From: Flavivirga algicola
Lineage (GTDB): Bacteria; Bacteroidota; Bacteroidia; Flavobacteriales; Flavobacteriaceae
Assembly: GCF_012910715.1 (NCBI RefSeq)
Contig: NZ_JABBHF010000007.1
Span: 273,522-337,521, forward strand
Direction: 5' to 3'
Length of the DNA: 64,000 bases
In this document: one piece after another, positions 1-8,568 of the stretch
Layout of the letters: each line of letters starts with the position of its first letter
How positions within the stretch are numbered: the first letter of the stretch is position 1
The notes under the pieces: model-generated
What the model saw: the letters and a program-made list of their open reading frames with translations, nothing else
Databases searched by the model: none
What the model was told of the DNA's origin: nothing
Program-made: the position numbers and the translations under genes

Positions 1-68
1 TTTTCTTCCTTTTGTTTGCATGAAAGGCTTAGCAAGAGAAGAAACATGATAAGGGTGAACTTTTTCAT
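1..68 (-). CDS. Lipoprotein N-terminus, cut by the window edge
   Basis: Reading leftward from the ATG at 68 gives MKKFTLIMFLLLLSLSCKQK followed by two Glu: a basic n-region, a hydrophobic stretch and a lipobox (LSLSC), so a lipoprotein signal peptide. The reading frame is open to the window edge and only about 22 residues are visible, so the function cannot be told. It is divergent from the methyltransferase gene, sharing a 70-base intergenic region. Confidence 0.6.
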   Translation of the reverse strand, partial: MKKFTLIMFLLLLSLSCKQKEE

Positions 69-138
69 AATAGAAATTTTTGGTAAAGATATTGAACATT
101 CCATAAGAAGTTTTATCTTGATGAATTAAATTTTTATA

Positions 139-939
139 ATGGATAATAATGATATCTATTTTAATACCAATAAGGCTACCTGGAATGATAAAGTAAGGGT
201 GCATGCTCAAAGTGACATGTATCATTTAGATGATTTTAAAAAAGGGAAATCTTCTTTAAAGCCTTATGAATTAGAAGCTTTGGGAGGTGTAAAAGGGAAA
301 TCACTTTTACACTTACAATGTCATTTTGGTCAGGATACGTTGAGTTGGAGTAGGTTAGGAGCTAAATGTACTGGTGTCGATTTAAGTGATGAAGGTATTA
401 AGCTGGCAAAAAGCCTAAACAAGGAATTGAATTTAGATGCTGAATTTGTTTGCTGCAATGTTTTAAATACTTCCGATTTTATAAAGGAAACATTTGATAT
501 CGTTTTTACAAGTTATGGTGTGATTGGTTGGTTGCCTGATTTAAAACCCTGGGGACAAATGATCGCTGAACGTTTAAAAAAAGGAGGTACATTTTTTATG
601 GCAGAATTTCACCCTATTGTTTGGATGTTCGATTATTTAGAGGGGAAGCCTGTTATGAAATACGGATATATGCAGGCCGATGTGATTTATGAAGAATATG
701 AAGGTACATATGCCAACCAGGGAGCAAAGATGGTGAGTAAAGAATATGGTTGGAATCATGGTTTGGGCGAAGTGGTTTCTGCTTTAACGGAAGCTGGTTT
801 ACGTATTGAATATTTAAAGGAGTATGACGAAAGTCCTTATAATGTCTTACCGGATTTGGAGAAAACGGAGTCTGGAATGTATGCGACCAAAGACAAATTC
901 TATCCTTTGATTTTTACATTAAAAGCGACCAAATTGTAG
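139..939 (+). CDS. Class I SAM-dependent methyltransferase
   Basis: A 266-residue soluble protein. Residues 55-70 carry the glycine loop of a Rossmann methyltransferase (LLHLQCHFGQD), followed by the acidic ribose-binding position at D81 in GVDLSD, and a later motif FDIVFTSYGV at about residue 120. These are the signature of class I SAM methyltransferases. The substrate is not evident; the QCHFGQDT variant of motif I is the one found in many small-molecule methyltransferases of Bacteroidota. It stands alone: divergent from the left-edge lipoprotein and convergent with the SUKH gene. No signal peptide. Confidence 0.8.
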   Translation: MDNNDIYFNTNKATWNDKVRVHAQSDMYHLDDFKKGKSSLKPYELEALGGVKGKSLLHLQCHFGQDTLSWSRLGAKCTGVDLSDEGIKLAKSLNKELNLDAEFVCCNVLNTSDFIKETFDIVFTSYGVIGWLPDLKPWGQMIAERLKKGGTFFMAEFHPIVWMFDYLEGKPVMKYGYMQADVIYEEYEGTYANQGAKMVSKEYGWNHGLGEVVSALTEAGLRIEYLKEYDESPYNVLPDLEKTESGMYATKDKFYPLIFTLKATKL

Positions 940-1001
940 ATTTTAAGTGGTTTTTTAAATGAAGGAAGGTGTTTGCTTAGTGAAAAAGACTATTACAGTA
1001 T

Positions 1002-2417
1002 TTAAATAGAAATTAAAGAATTAAAGTTATTATCTAACCCTTTTAAGGATAGTTTTTTGTTAATTTTATATCCTCTAAAAATAGGAGATTTATTTTGCTT
1101 GAGAGATCCATTTATTGTTGTTAAATAATTCAGAATTTTGAGCAGGTGACAATAATTCTGTTTGTTATAATTAAGTTCATATTCATCAATACCCAAAGAG
1201 ATTGACTTAATATCTCCAGATATCAAGTCAAATTTTTCTTGAATATTGTTAGTCAATTTATACTCAGGATTTTGATGTTTTTTTTCCTTTAATAATATAG
1301 CAATACCACCAATTAAATTATAAGCTAATGCGAAATATGCAAATCCGTAGGAGCGTTTTCTAATTTTAAATTTCCCTTTCTTTTCTTTGAAATCATGTTT
1401 TTCGTAGAATCCACTTTTACTTAATACGGCCCATTGACTAATTATTGAATATGACCATTCAATAAAATCGTCAAAATTCATATTTCTAAATATTGCATAA
1501 ATATGGTATGAACTTTCTAAAATAGTAAGGTCATTCAGTGAAATGGTACTTTTAGGTTCGATATGATAAAAGGTAATATCTTTTAAAAGCATTGCGGTTT
1601 CTTCTGCATTACAAGATTTTAAATAAAGTAGGAAATCATCTGATTTGATAAGGATTTTATCATGTGGTTCTAATTGTTTTCCTCGTTTATCTAATGCGTA
1701 AGCAGGTGCCCATAAAGGATTTTCCATTCCATCAAAATCGACCAAAGCCCATATATTTGAATTTTTCACGCTCTCAGTAAGTGTAACCAACCTTATAATT
1801 GAGCCTTTTGGTCCAAATCGTTTAAACTGAACTCTTGCACCTACAAAAAAAATAGATGACCTTACATCAGGCTGAGAAATTCGTCTCCTAACTGATTGGG
1901 ATTGACTTTTAAATTGACTAGAGAACCAAAAAATAGACAAATTAAATTGAATTGCTTTTTCGATGAATTCACCCAAATTGGAATATGTTCTTATTGATTC
2001 ATATTCTTGACCAGCCCAACAGCTTACTAACTTTGCCTGATTGATGTTCTTGTCTCCTTTTCTAATAGTAAAAGATGTTGTAGCGGTTGGGTCAATAAAT
2101 TCTACTGGTAAGAAAGATATTTCAGAACTAAAATTGTAATCTATAGTATCCGAAACAAAAGTTCCTACTTTGTCAAGTGACGGTATCTTAATCCCAATTT
2201 CTAGATGACTATCTTCTGTAAAGAAAGCCTTGAACTCACACCCATTCATAACAGAATAGAAGTCAAGTAGCGACTCAGGTAAAACGCCTTTATTGATATC
2301 TATGTCATTTTTTGATAAAGGTTCATTCACTTGATAATCAAGAATGGTTAAATCTTTTCTTTCATTAAGAGAAATTAGTAAGTCCTTTAAGTCTTTTGTG
2401 GCTTCAATTGTGCTCAT
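1002..2417 (-). CDS. SUKH (SMI1/KNR4) domain protein with extra C-terminal domains
   Basis: A 471-residue soluble protein. Residues about 40-160 resemble a SMI1/KNR4 (SUKH) fold: the LPESLLDFYSVMNGCEF stretch is the family's typical start, and PVEFIDPTATTSFTI fits its later strands. Residues about 190-250 (VGARVQFKRFGPKGSIIRLV ... WALVDFDG) look like an SH3/Tudor-type beta-barrel. The remaining 220 residues are not recognised. SUKH proteins are often immunity proteins to contact-dependent toxins or partners of nucleic-acid enzymes, but no toxin gene is adjacent. Function unknown; domain call is by motif only. Confidence 0.5.
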   Translation of the reverse strand: MSTIEATKDLKDLLISLNERKDLTILDYQVNEPLSKNDIDINKGVLPESLLDFYSVMNGCEFKAFFTEDSHLEIGIKIPSLDKVGTFVSDTIDYNFSSEISFLPVEFIDPTATTSFTIRKGDKNINQAKLVSCWAGQEYESIRTYSNLGEFIEKAIQFNLSIFWFSSQFKSQSQSVRRRISQPDVRSSIFFVGARVQFKRFGPKGSIIRLVTLTESVKNSNIWALVDFDGMENPLWAPAYALDKRGKQLEPHDKILIKSDDFLLYLKSCNAEETAMLLKDITFYHIEPKSTISLNDLTILESSYHIYAIFRNMNFDDFIEWSYSIISQWAVLSKSGFYEKHDFKEKKGKFKIRKRSYGFAYFALAYNLIGGIAILLKEKKHQNPEYKLTNNIQEKFDLISGDIKSISLGIDEYELNYNKQNYCHLLKILNYLTTINGSLKQNKSPIFRGYKINKKLSLKGLDNNFNSLISI

Positions 2418-2700
2418 CCTAATTAATTATATTGCAATTGTAGGGTTCCGTTTCAATTAATTTCATCTATTTTAAATAAGCTGCAATTAATTACTTTTTG
2501 TAATCAATTTTCAATCAATCTATATCACAAATCAACCAATTTCATCCTACAATCTGTTTTGCCAAATAGCAAAATGTCACAAATGAGTCAACCAACGTCA
2601 CAAATTGGTCATTATCACATTTTACACTTGTTTTAGAGCAAAAACTTACTTTGGATTTTTATTTTTGGAGCGTATATTAAAAATTTCTCAAACTCTCTAT
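2418..2700. promoter_or_regulatory. Divergent regulatory region with three TCACAAAT repeats
   Basis: This 283-base gap separates the divergent SUKH gene and hybrid regulator. It holds three exact copies of TCACAAAT at 2525-2532, 2577-2584 and 2598-2605, each near a CAACCAA or TGAGTCAACC context. They may be operator sites for the adjacent AraC-type regulator (inference). No clear TAnnTTTG box was placed. Confidence 0.35.
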
Positions 2701-4770
2701 ATGTTGAAAAAAATACTTAATCTACTAACAACTTATTTCACGCTTGGTGCAGATGAAAATACCAGCATAAATGATTTAAAAAAAATCACTTTGTTACATA
2801 TTTTTTGTAATACCTGGCATTTATTTACCATACTTACTTTTATAGGGGATTTTTATAATAATCAACTGTTGCTGATGAGTTATGCTGTTATGTTATCTTT
2901 TGTTATTAGTGTACAGGTTCTGCTCTATCTAAAAAAACTTTTAGCCGCTAGTCTTTTGTTTATTTTTAACCTGTCTGTTACTGCCTTCATTTTTTCTAAT
3001 TATTTATATGTAGGAGAGCTTTTGGAATATTATTTTTTGTTGCCTCCAGCAATAGCGCTCATTTATATTGATAATCGAAAATTGAATATTGCCATATTGG
3101 TTATTTGTTTATTAGGCTTATATGTCCCCAATTTATATTTCGATCATTATCCACATTCTGTTCTAAACAATAAAAACCCACCTTTTTTGTTTTTCAGCAT
3201 TTTTATAGTGATTAGTTATTTTAAAAACCTCAATATCCGCAATGAGAAAATACTGAAAGCTAAAACGGAACAATTGGAGGAGTTGGATAAGTTTAAATCA
3301 CAATTTTTTACCAATATCTCTCATGAAATACGCACACCATTGGCTTTGATTAATGGGCATATTTCTGATCTGGATCTAGTTCCCAATTCTCCTAGAACGC
3401 AAGAAATTCAGCAAAACGTAAAAAAACAGATTCATAAGATTACCGATATGGTAGATAGTGTGTTGGATTTAGCCAAAATACAATCTTCTAACTTTAGCTT
3501 ACAGTTAAAACTTACCAATGTCTCCAATCTAATTAGAAAACAATACATGTATTTTGAGCCTTTGTTCAGTCAGAAAAATATTGCTTTCCATATTTCTGAT
3601 AATACAACAGATTATTATTCTTTTATAGATACCGTATTTTTTGAAAAAGCAATGAATAATCTTATTATAAATGCTTTAAAATATACGCATGAAGGGAAAG
3701 TTGCTATTGATAGCTATGAGGAAAACGGACAATTGGTTCTTAAAATTTCAGATACAGGTATTGGTATAGCTAACAGCGAGTTTGAGAGTATTTTTAATAG
3801 GTTTTACCAAATTAATAACGACATTAATAAATCTGGCGGTAGTGGTGTTGGTTTGGCTTTTTGTAAAGAAATTATTGAGCTGCATCAGGGCAAGATTTCT
3901 CTGAAAAGTGAACTGAACAAAGGGAGTATATTTACCATTGTTTTGCCATTGGAAAAAAGTTTACCCAATGTTATTGTACAGGATAAGGTTTCGATTAAAA
4001 AAGCAGAAAAAACCAAAGTAACAGAAAACGTGCTTGTCAATAATTCTAGATATCGTTTTTTAATTGTTGATGATAATTATGATATGCGAAAATACTTGAT
4101 ATCCATTTTAGAGAATCATTTTTGTTTAGAAGCTTCAAATGGTTTAGAAGCACTAGAAATTATTGCTCAAAATACTATAGATTTTATTATTACAGACTAT
4201 ATGATGCCAAAATTAAACGGCTATGACTTGGTTTCTGAACTAAACCGAAACAACAGTCATATACCTGTTATTATGCTAACAGCAAAAACCAACATGGATG
4301 CCAAATTAGATGTTTTAAAATTGGGCATTGACGACTATATTACAAAGCCTTTTGATAAAGGAGAATTGTTAACACGTATTGATAACTGTATTAAAAACTA
4401 TGCTTCCAGAAGTTTATATAATAAAGAGCACGATATTAACGTAGAGGATTTAAAAAAGGATTTATTTATTGACCAACTAAAGGAATATATTATGGAAAAT
4501 TCAAACAGCACGTTTTTAAACCAAGATATGATTGCTCTTGAATTTAATATTTCCAAAAGCTCTTTTTACAGAAAAATCAAAAGCAATACAGGGTTGAGTC
4601 CTAATAATTTTATACGCGAAATAAAACTTCAAAAAGCAAGAGGGATTTTGCAGAATAATCAGAACATTTCACTTAAGGAACTTTCTTTTGAAGTTGGGTT
4701 TAACCATATTAGTTATTTTTCTAAGATATATGAAAGGCGTTTCGGTGTAAAGCCTTTGAATGATAGGTGA
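2701..4770 (+). CDS. Hybrid sensor kinase / response regulator / AraC-type regulator (one-component hybrid)
   Basis: Start chosen at ATG 2701 (689 residues); the frame stays open upstream to a TTG at 2605, but that segment overlaps the repeat region and looks non-coding. About six membrane segments fill residues 30-175, with no large periplasmic sensor. A short coiled coil leads to the H-box SHEIRTPLALI (His about 208), then a HATPase domain with DTGIGI and GVGLAFCKEI. A receiver domain follows (IVDDN at about 455, acceptor Asp about 498 in ITDYMMP), then an AraC-family DNA-binding domain ending KPLNDR. It therefore senses in the membrane and binds DNA itself. Such hybrids usually control a nearby locus, but here the neighbours are MsrA and a SUKH gene, so the target is unclear. 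Confidence 0.88.
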   Translation: MLKKILNLLTTYFTLGADENTSINDLKKITLLHIFCNTWHLFTILTFIGDFYNNQLLLMSYAVMLSFVISVQVLLYLKKLLAASLLFIFNLSVTAFIFSNYLYVGELLEYYFLLPPAIALIYIDNRKLNIAILVICLLGLYVPNLYFDHYPHSVLNNKNPPFLFFSIFIVISYFKNLNIRNEKILKAKTEQLEELDKFKSQFFTNISHEIRTPLALINGHISDLDLVPNSPRTQEIQQNVKKQIHKITDMVDSVLDLAKIQSSNFSLQLKLTNVSNLIRKQYMYFEPLFSQKNIAFHISDNTTDYYSFIDTVFFEKAMNNLIINALKYTHEGKVAIDSYEENGQLVLKISDTGIGIANSEFESIFNRFYQINNDINKSGGSGVGLAFCKEIIELHQGKISLKSELNKGSIFTIVLPLEKSLPNVIVQDKVSIKKAEKTKVTENVLVNNSRYRFLIVDDNYDMRKYLISILENHFCLEASNGLEALEIIAQNTIDFIITDYMMPKLNGYDLVSELNRNNSHIPVIMLTAKTNMDAKLDVLKLGIDDYITKPFDKGELLTRIDNCIKNYASRSLYNKEHDINVEDLKKDLFIDQLKEYIMENSNSTFLNQDMIALEFNISKSSFYRKIKSNTGLSPNNFIREIKLQKARGILQNNQNISLKELSFEVGFNHISYFSKIYERRFGVKPLNDR

Positions 4771-4853
4771 TTAATGGGGGGTGTCTGTTTATTGGTTAGA
4801 CTAAAACGAGGTAATTTAAAAATATTTACAAACTTTGTTTGGGCTAAAAAGGC

Positions 4854-5510
4854 TCAATGATTGTCTTTCAATAGTTCTGGAAATTTAGCTTTAAACCTAT
4901 TTAATCTGGGAATAGACACATTTCTTATATAGCTATTATTGGGATGGAGCCTTTCATAATTTTGATGATAATCTTCTGCAACCCAGAATTTTCGGAATGG
5001 ATAGACTTCGGCAGCAATTTTAACACCTAGTTTTTTTGTTAAAGCTTCTTTTTTCTTTAAAATAATTTGTTTTTGAGCATCGTCTTGATAAAAAATAATA
5101 GAACGGTATTGAGATCCTCTGTCATTGCCTTGTCCGTTTACTTGCGTGACATTTTGAGATCCAAAATACACGTCTACTAAAGTTTCAAAGCTTACAATTT
5201 TCGGATCGTAAATAATTTCTACAGCTTCGGCATGGCCTGTTCTCCCTGTATTACTTGCTGCGTAGGTTGGGTTCTCTGTGTGGCCACCAGAATATCCAGA
5301 AATAGATTCTTCAACACCTTTTACGCTTTCGTAAATGGCTTCTACGCACCAAAAACAACCACTGGCAAAATAGGCCCTGGCCTTTCCATCTTTTAAAGGA
5401 ACTTTAATGGGCTTAGCGTTGATAACCGCTTGCTGTTTTGAATTGACTTGCGCTGTGTTTTGACAACTAAACAAAATGGCTAAGATGAATAAAGGCAGTA
5501 TCTTTTTCAT
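4854..5510 (-). CDS. msrA: Peptide-methionine (S)-S-oxide reductase, lipoprotein form
   Basis: A 218-residue MsrA. It reduces methionine-S-sulfoxide in proteins. The signature GCFWCVEAIY is at residues 51-60, with catalytic Cys52 and a second Cys55; GYSGG, GHAEAVEI and DYHQNY are the other family motifs. The N-terminus is a lipoprotein signal with the lipobox cysteine at 16 (LFSCQN), so it acts outside the cytoplasm, on periplasmic or envelope proteins. It is convergent with the hybrid regulator and has its own upstream space after the terminator at 5585-5611. Confidence 0.95.
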   Translation of the reverse strand: MKKILPLFILAILFSCQNTAQVNSKQQAVINAKPIKVPLKDGKARAYFASGCFWCVEAIYESVKGVEESISGYSGGHTENPTYAASNTGRTGHAEAVEIIYDPKIVSFETLVDVYFGSQNVTQVNGQGNDRGSQYRSIIFYQDDAQKQIILKKKEALTKKLGVKIAAEVYPFRKFWVAEDYHQNYERLHPNNSYIRNVSIPRLNRFKAKFPELLKDNH

Positions 5511-5584
5511 GGCTTTGATTTTTTTTATAATAGACGAATAAAAATACGAAACCTTAAAAATAAGGAGGGAAAAGTTTATGTAAT

Positions 5585-5611
5585 AAAAAAGCCTTCATTG
5601 GTGAAGGCTTT
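5585..5611 (-). terminator. Rho-independent terminator after the zinc-ribbon-like gene
   Basis: GCCTTC (5591-5596) pairs with GAAGGC (5603-5608) around a 6-base loop. Flanking A6 and T3 runs give a T tract on the minus strand, downstream of the gene that stops at 5634. Confidence 0.75.
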
Positions 5612-5633
5612 AAAATGTATTTCGGATAATGGA

Positions 5634-6413
5634 TTATAGTTTTGCAAACATTTTTTCCATTTTTATTTTTTGTTCTTCAGCTAATACTGCATCTACTAGA
5701 ATTCTACCACTATGTTCATCTGTAATTACTTTTTTACGAGAGGCAATTTCAACTTGTATTTGTGGAGGAATAGTAAAGAAAGATCCGCCAGAAGCACCTC
5801 TTTCAATTGGCACAACCGCTAAACCGTTTTTTACATTTTGACGAATTCTATTGTAAGCAGCTACTAATCGTTCTTCAATTTGAGTTTTGTAAGCTTCAGA
5901 TTTTTCAATTAAGGCTTGTTCTTCTTTTTCAGTTTCGGCTAAAATGGCATCTAATTCACCTTTTTTGTGTTTTAAATGCGTTTCACGCTCTTTTAAACGC
6001 TCTTTTGTTTCAGAAATAACTTCTTTTTTCTGCTCTATTTGAGCTTTGAATTCTTTAATATGCTTTTCAGCCAATTGAATTTCTAATTCTTGAAATTCAA
6101 CTTCTTTTGTTAAAGAATTGTATTCTCTGTTATTTCTAACATTTTTTTGTTGTTCACTGTACTTTTTTATTAAAGCTTTAGATTCCTCAATAAGGTTTTT
6201 CTTTGAAGCTATATCATTGTCTATAACTTCTAAACTTGCAACAAGTTTTTCTAATCTTATGTTTAATCCAGCAACTTCATCTTCTAAATCACGAACTTCT
6301 AAAGGAAGTTCTCCACGGACATTTCTGATTTCATCTATGCGAGAATCGATTAGTTGTAAATCGTATAAAGCTCTTAAGCGCTCTTCTACAGTTACTTCTT
6401 TCTTTTTAGCCAT
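5634..6413 (-). CDS. Coiled-coil protein of the C4 zinc-ribbon family with its cysteines lost
   Basis: A 259-residue protein. Residues about 15-190 are a long heptad-rich coiled coil. The C-terminal 60 residues align with the C4 zinc-ribbon domain of the family (expected CGGC...CEHCGRILVD), but here read ASGGSFF...DEHSGRILVD, so all four zinc-ligand cysteines are replaced. The fold may persist without metal. The family is thought to act as a regulatory or nucleic-acid-associated adaptor; function unproven. It lies 3 bases downstream of the Nif3-like gene, in the same operon, and ends at a good terminator. Confidence 0.8.
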   Translation of the reverse strand: MAKKKEVTVEERLRALYDLQLIDSRIDEIRNVRGELPLEVRDLEDEVAGLNIRLEKLVASLEVIDNDIASKKNLIEESKALIKKYSEQQKNVRNNREYNSLTKEVEFQELEIQLAEKHIKEFKAQIEQKKEVISETKERLKERETHLKHKKGELDAILAETEKEEQALIEKSEAYKTQIEERLVAAYNRIRQNVKNGLAVVPIERGASGGSFFTIPPQIQVEIASRKKVITDEHSGRILVDAVLAEEQKIKMEKMFAKL

Positions 6414-6416
6414 ACT

Positions 6417-7511
6417 TTAAAAATACTTAACAGGATTGGTATTTGTCTTTGATAAAATGATTGCAAAATTAGTGATTTTTTTTGTAAGATAAGCTACTAA
6501 AAGATTTTTTGTGAATTGTTCGCTTTCATAATGTCCAATATCTGCTAAAAGAATACGGTTTTCTGCTGTAAAAAAATCATGATATTTTAAATCTGCAGTT
6601 ATAAAAGCATTAGCTCCAGACGCTTTAGCAGCTTCAATGGCAAAACTACCAGATCCTCCTAAAACAGCGACCTTTTTTAATGGTTTGTTTAAAAACGATG
6701 AATGTCTAATACATCCTGTATTCATTTTAGATTTTAGATGATTTAAGAAGTCAGGCGCATCCATAGGCTCATTTAGTTCACCAATCATGCCCATACCTAT
6801 GTGTTGGTTTTTATTTTCAAGCGTCGTAATTTCATAAGCAACTTCTTCATAGCTATGCGAATCAAAAAGGGTTTTAATAACTTTCGATTCTAAATGTTTA
6901 GAATAGGTAACCGTAACCTTAGTTTCTATTTCGGTATGGGTGTGGCCTTTTTTTCCTTTAGTAGGGTTGGAGTTTTCGCCACCATTAAAAGTACCATAGC
7001 CTTCTACATTAAAGCTACAGTTATTATAATTACCTATACTTCCTGCTCCTACATTAAATAAGGCAGTTCGTAATTGTTCGGCTTCATCTTTTGGAACATA
7101 AGTCGTTAGTTTTTTTATAGTTTCAGATTGTGGAATTAAGATACGTTTATTAGTAAGCTCTAATTGATTGCAAATCATATCATTTACACCTTGCATGGCA
7201 TTATCTAAAGCCGTATGCATGCTGTAAATGGCTATGTCATGCTTAATAGCCTTTATAACTACGCGTTCCACATAGTTCTTGCCTGTAAGTTTTTTTAAAC
7301 CCTTAAAAATAATGGGATGAAAACTAACTATAAGGTTGCAGTTTTTTTTTATAGCTTCATCTACAACAGTTTCAAGTGTATCTAAAGTAACAAGAACACC
7401 CGTTAGTTTTTCATTTTTATTACCAACTAAAAGCCCAACATTGTCAAAATCTTCTGCATAAGCTAGTGGTGACAATTCTTCTAAGTGGTTAATAACGTCT
7501 TGAACAATCAT
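6417..7511 (-). CDS. Nif3-like dinuclear metal-centre hexameric protein
   Basis: Start taken at ATG 7511 (364 residues, MIVQDVINHLEELSP), which matches family N-termini; an ATG 7 codons upstream would run into the lpxK promoter region. Nif3 metal ligands are visible in VSFHPIIFKG (residues about 64-73), YSMHTALDNA, and the C-terminal DIGHYESEQF. The long form has an inserted central domain (residues about 125-230), as is usual in Bacteroidota. The family is often annotated as GTP cyclohydrolase I type 2, but that activity is doubtful. Co-transcribed with the zinc-ribbon-derived gene, a pairing common in this phylum. Confidence 0.88.
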   Translation of the reverse strand: MIVQDVINHLEELSPLAYAEDFDNVGLLVGNKNEKLTGVLVTLDTLETVVDEAIKKNCNLIVSFHPIIFKGLKKLTGKNYVERVVIKAIKHDIAIYSMHTALDNAMQGVNDMICNQLELTNKRILIPQSETIKKLTTYVPKDEAEQLRTALFNVGAGSIGNYNNCSFNVEGYGTFNGGENSNPTKGKKGHTHTEIETKVTVTYSKHLESKVIKTLFDSHSYEEVAYEITTLENKNQHIGMGMIGELNEPMDAPDFLNHLKSKMNTGCIRHSSFLNKPLKKVAVLGGSGSFAIEAAKASGANAFITADLKYHDFFTAENRILLADIGHYESEQFTKNLLVAYLTKKITNFAIILSKTNTNPVKYF

Positions 7512-7557
7512 AGTATTTGTGTTTAAATTCAAAGATAAAATAATTACATTCGTTGTG

Positions 7558-8568
7558 ATGATTTTTTTGCGTTACATTTTATTTCCCGTTGTCCCTATTT
7601 ATTATTTAATAACATGGTTAAGGAACAAGTTATATGATATTGGAATTAAAAAATCCATGTCTCATAACCTGCCCGTAATTTGTGTTGGTAATTTGAGTGT
7701 TGGTGGCACTGGCAAGACTCCTATGATTGAGTATCTCATTAACCTTTTAAAAGACGATTACCTTGTGGCTACTTTAAGTAGGGGCTATAAACGTAAAACA
7801 AAAGGATTTCAATTAGCAAATAAAGGGACTACAGTAGAATCGATAGGAGATGAGCCTTTTCAGTTTTACAATAAGTTTAAAAAAGAAATACTTGTAGCTG
7901 TTGACACCAATAGAAATAATGGTATTGAACAATTGCAATCAAATGATAATCCGCCCGAAATTATTTTACTTGATGATGCTTTCCAGCATAGAAAGGTAGA
8001 AGCAGGGTTTAATATTTTGCTTACGACCTATGGTAATCCGTATTTTGAAGATATTGTTTTGCCCACTGGTAATTTACGGGAACCTAGAAATGGTGCTAAA
8101 CGCGCTAATATTATTGTTGTTACCAAATGCCCAAAGGATTTAAGTGATAGTGAAAGAAGTAATCTGTTACGCCAAATAGACCCACAAGTGAATCAACATG
8201 TGTTCTTTAGCTCAATTAGTTATTCGAATCGGGTTATTTCCAGTGATATGACTAGAAGTATTAAAGATTTACAGAATTTTACTTTAGTCACTGGTATCGC
8301 CAATGCATCACCCTTGGTTTGTTTTTTAAATGAGAACGGGTTAACGTTTGAACATTTAAATTTTAAAGACCATCATGAATTTTCAAAAGAAGACATCCTA
8401 GAGTTGAATAAAAGAGAATCGATTATAACTACCGAAAAGGATTTTATGCGTTTAAAACAACATGAATCTTTGAGGAAAAAACTCTTCTATTTACCAATTA
8501 GCGTTGTAATTAATGATGAAGCAAAAATAAATGAATTGATAAAAGATTTTATAAAAACTAAGCTGTAG
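7558..8568 (+). CDS. lpxK: Tetraacyldisaccharide 4'-kinase (lipid A synthesis)
   Basis: Start taken at ATG 7558 (336 residues, MIFLRYILFPVVPIYYLI); a GTG 13 codons earlier is possible but lies in the short divergent gap with the Nif3-like gene. One N-terminal membrane segment is followed by the Walker A motif GNLSVGGTGKTPM (about residue 45), LSRGY, and LLDDAFQHR, all LpxK signatures. It phosphorylates the lipid A disaccharide at the inner face of the inner membrane, so the cell makes lipid A. Its 3' end overlaps the converging TPR kinase gene by 11 bases. Confidence 0.93.
   Translation: MIFLRYILFPVVPIYYLITWLRNKLYDIGIKKSMSHNLPVICVGNLSVGGTGKTPMIEYLINLLKDDYLVATLSRGYKRKTKGFQLANKGTTVESIGDEPFQFYNKFKKEILVAVDTNRNNGIEQLQSNDNPPEIILLDDAFQHRKVEAGFNILLTTYGNPYFEDIVLPTGNLREPRNGAKRANIIVVTKCPKDLSDSERSNLLRQIDPQVNQHVFFSSISYSNRVISSDMTRSIKDLQNFTLVTGIANASPLVCFLNENGLTFEHLNFKDHHEFSKEDILELNKRESIITTEKDFMRLKQHESLRKKLFYLPISVVINDEAKINELIKDFIKTKL

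Noticed and set aside
1002..2417. A toxin-immunity system around the SUKH protein
   Set aside because: No toxin, VgrG, Rhs or secretion-linked gene is adjacent; the neighbours are a methyltransferase and a two-component hybrid.
2605..2700. Longer start (TTG 2605) for the hybrid regulator
   Set aside because: The added residues are unlike the family and overlap the repeat-rich regulatory region.
8558..8568. Overlap of converging lpxK and kinase genes as a frameshift
   Set aside because: Both proteins have normal C-termini, so an 11-base convergent overlap is real and harmless.
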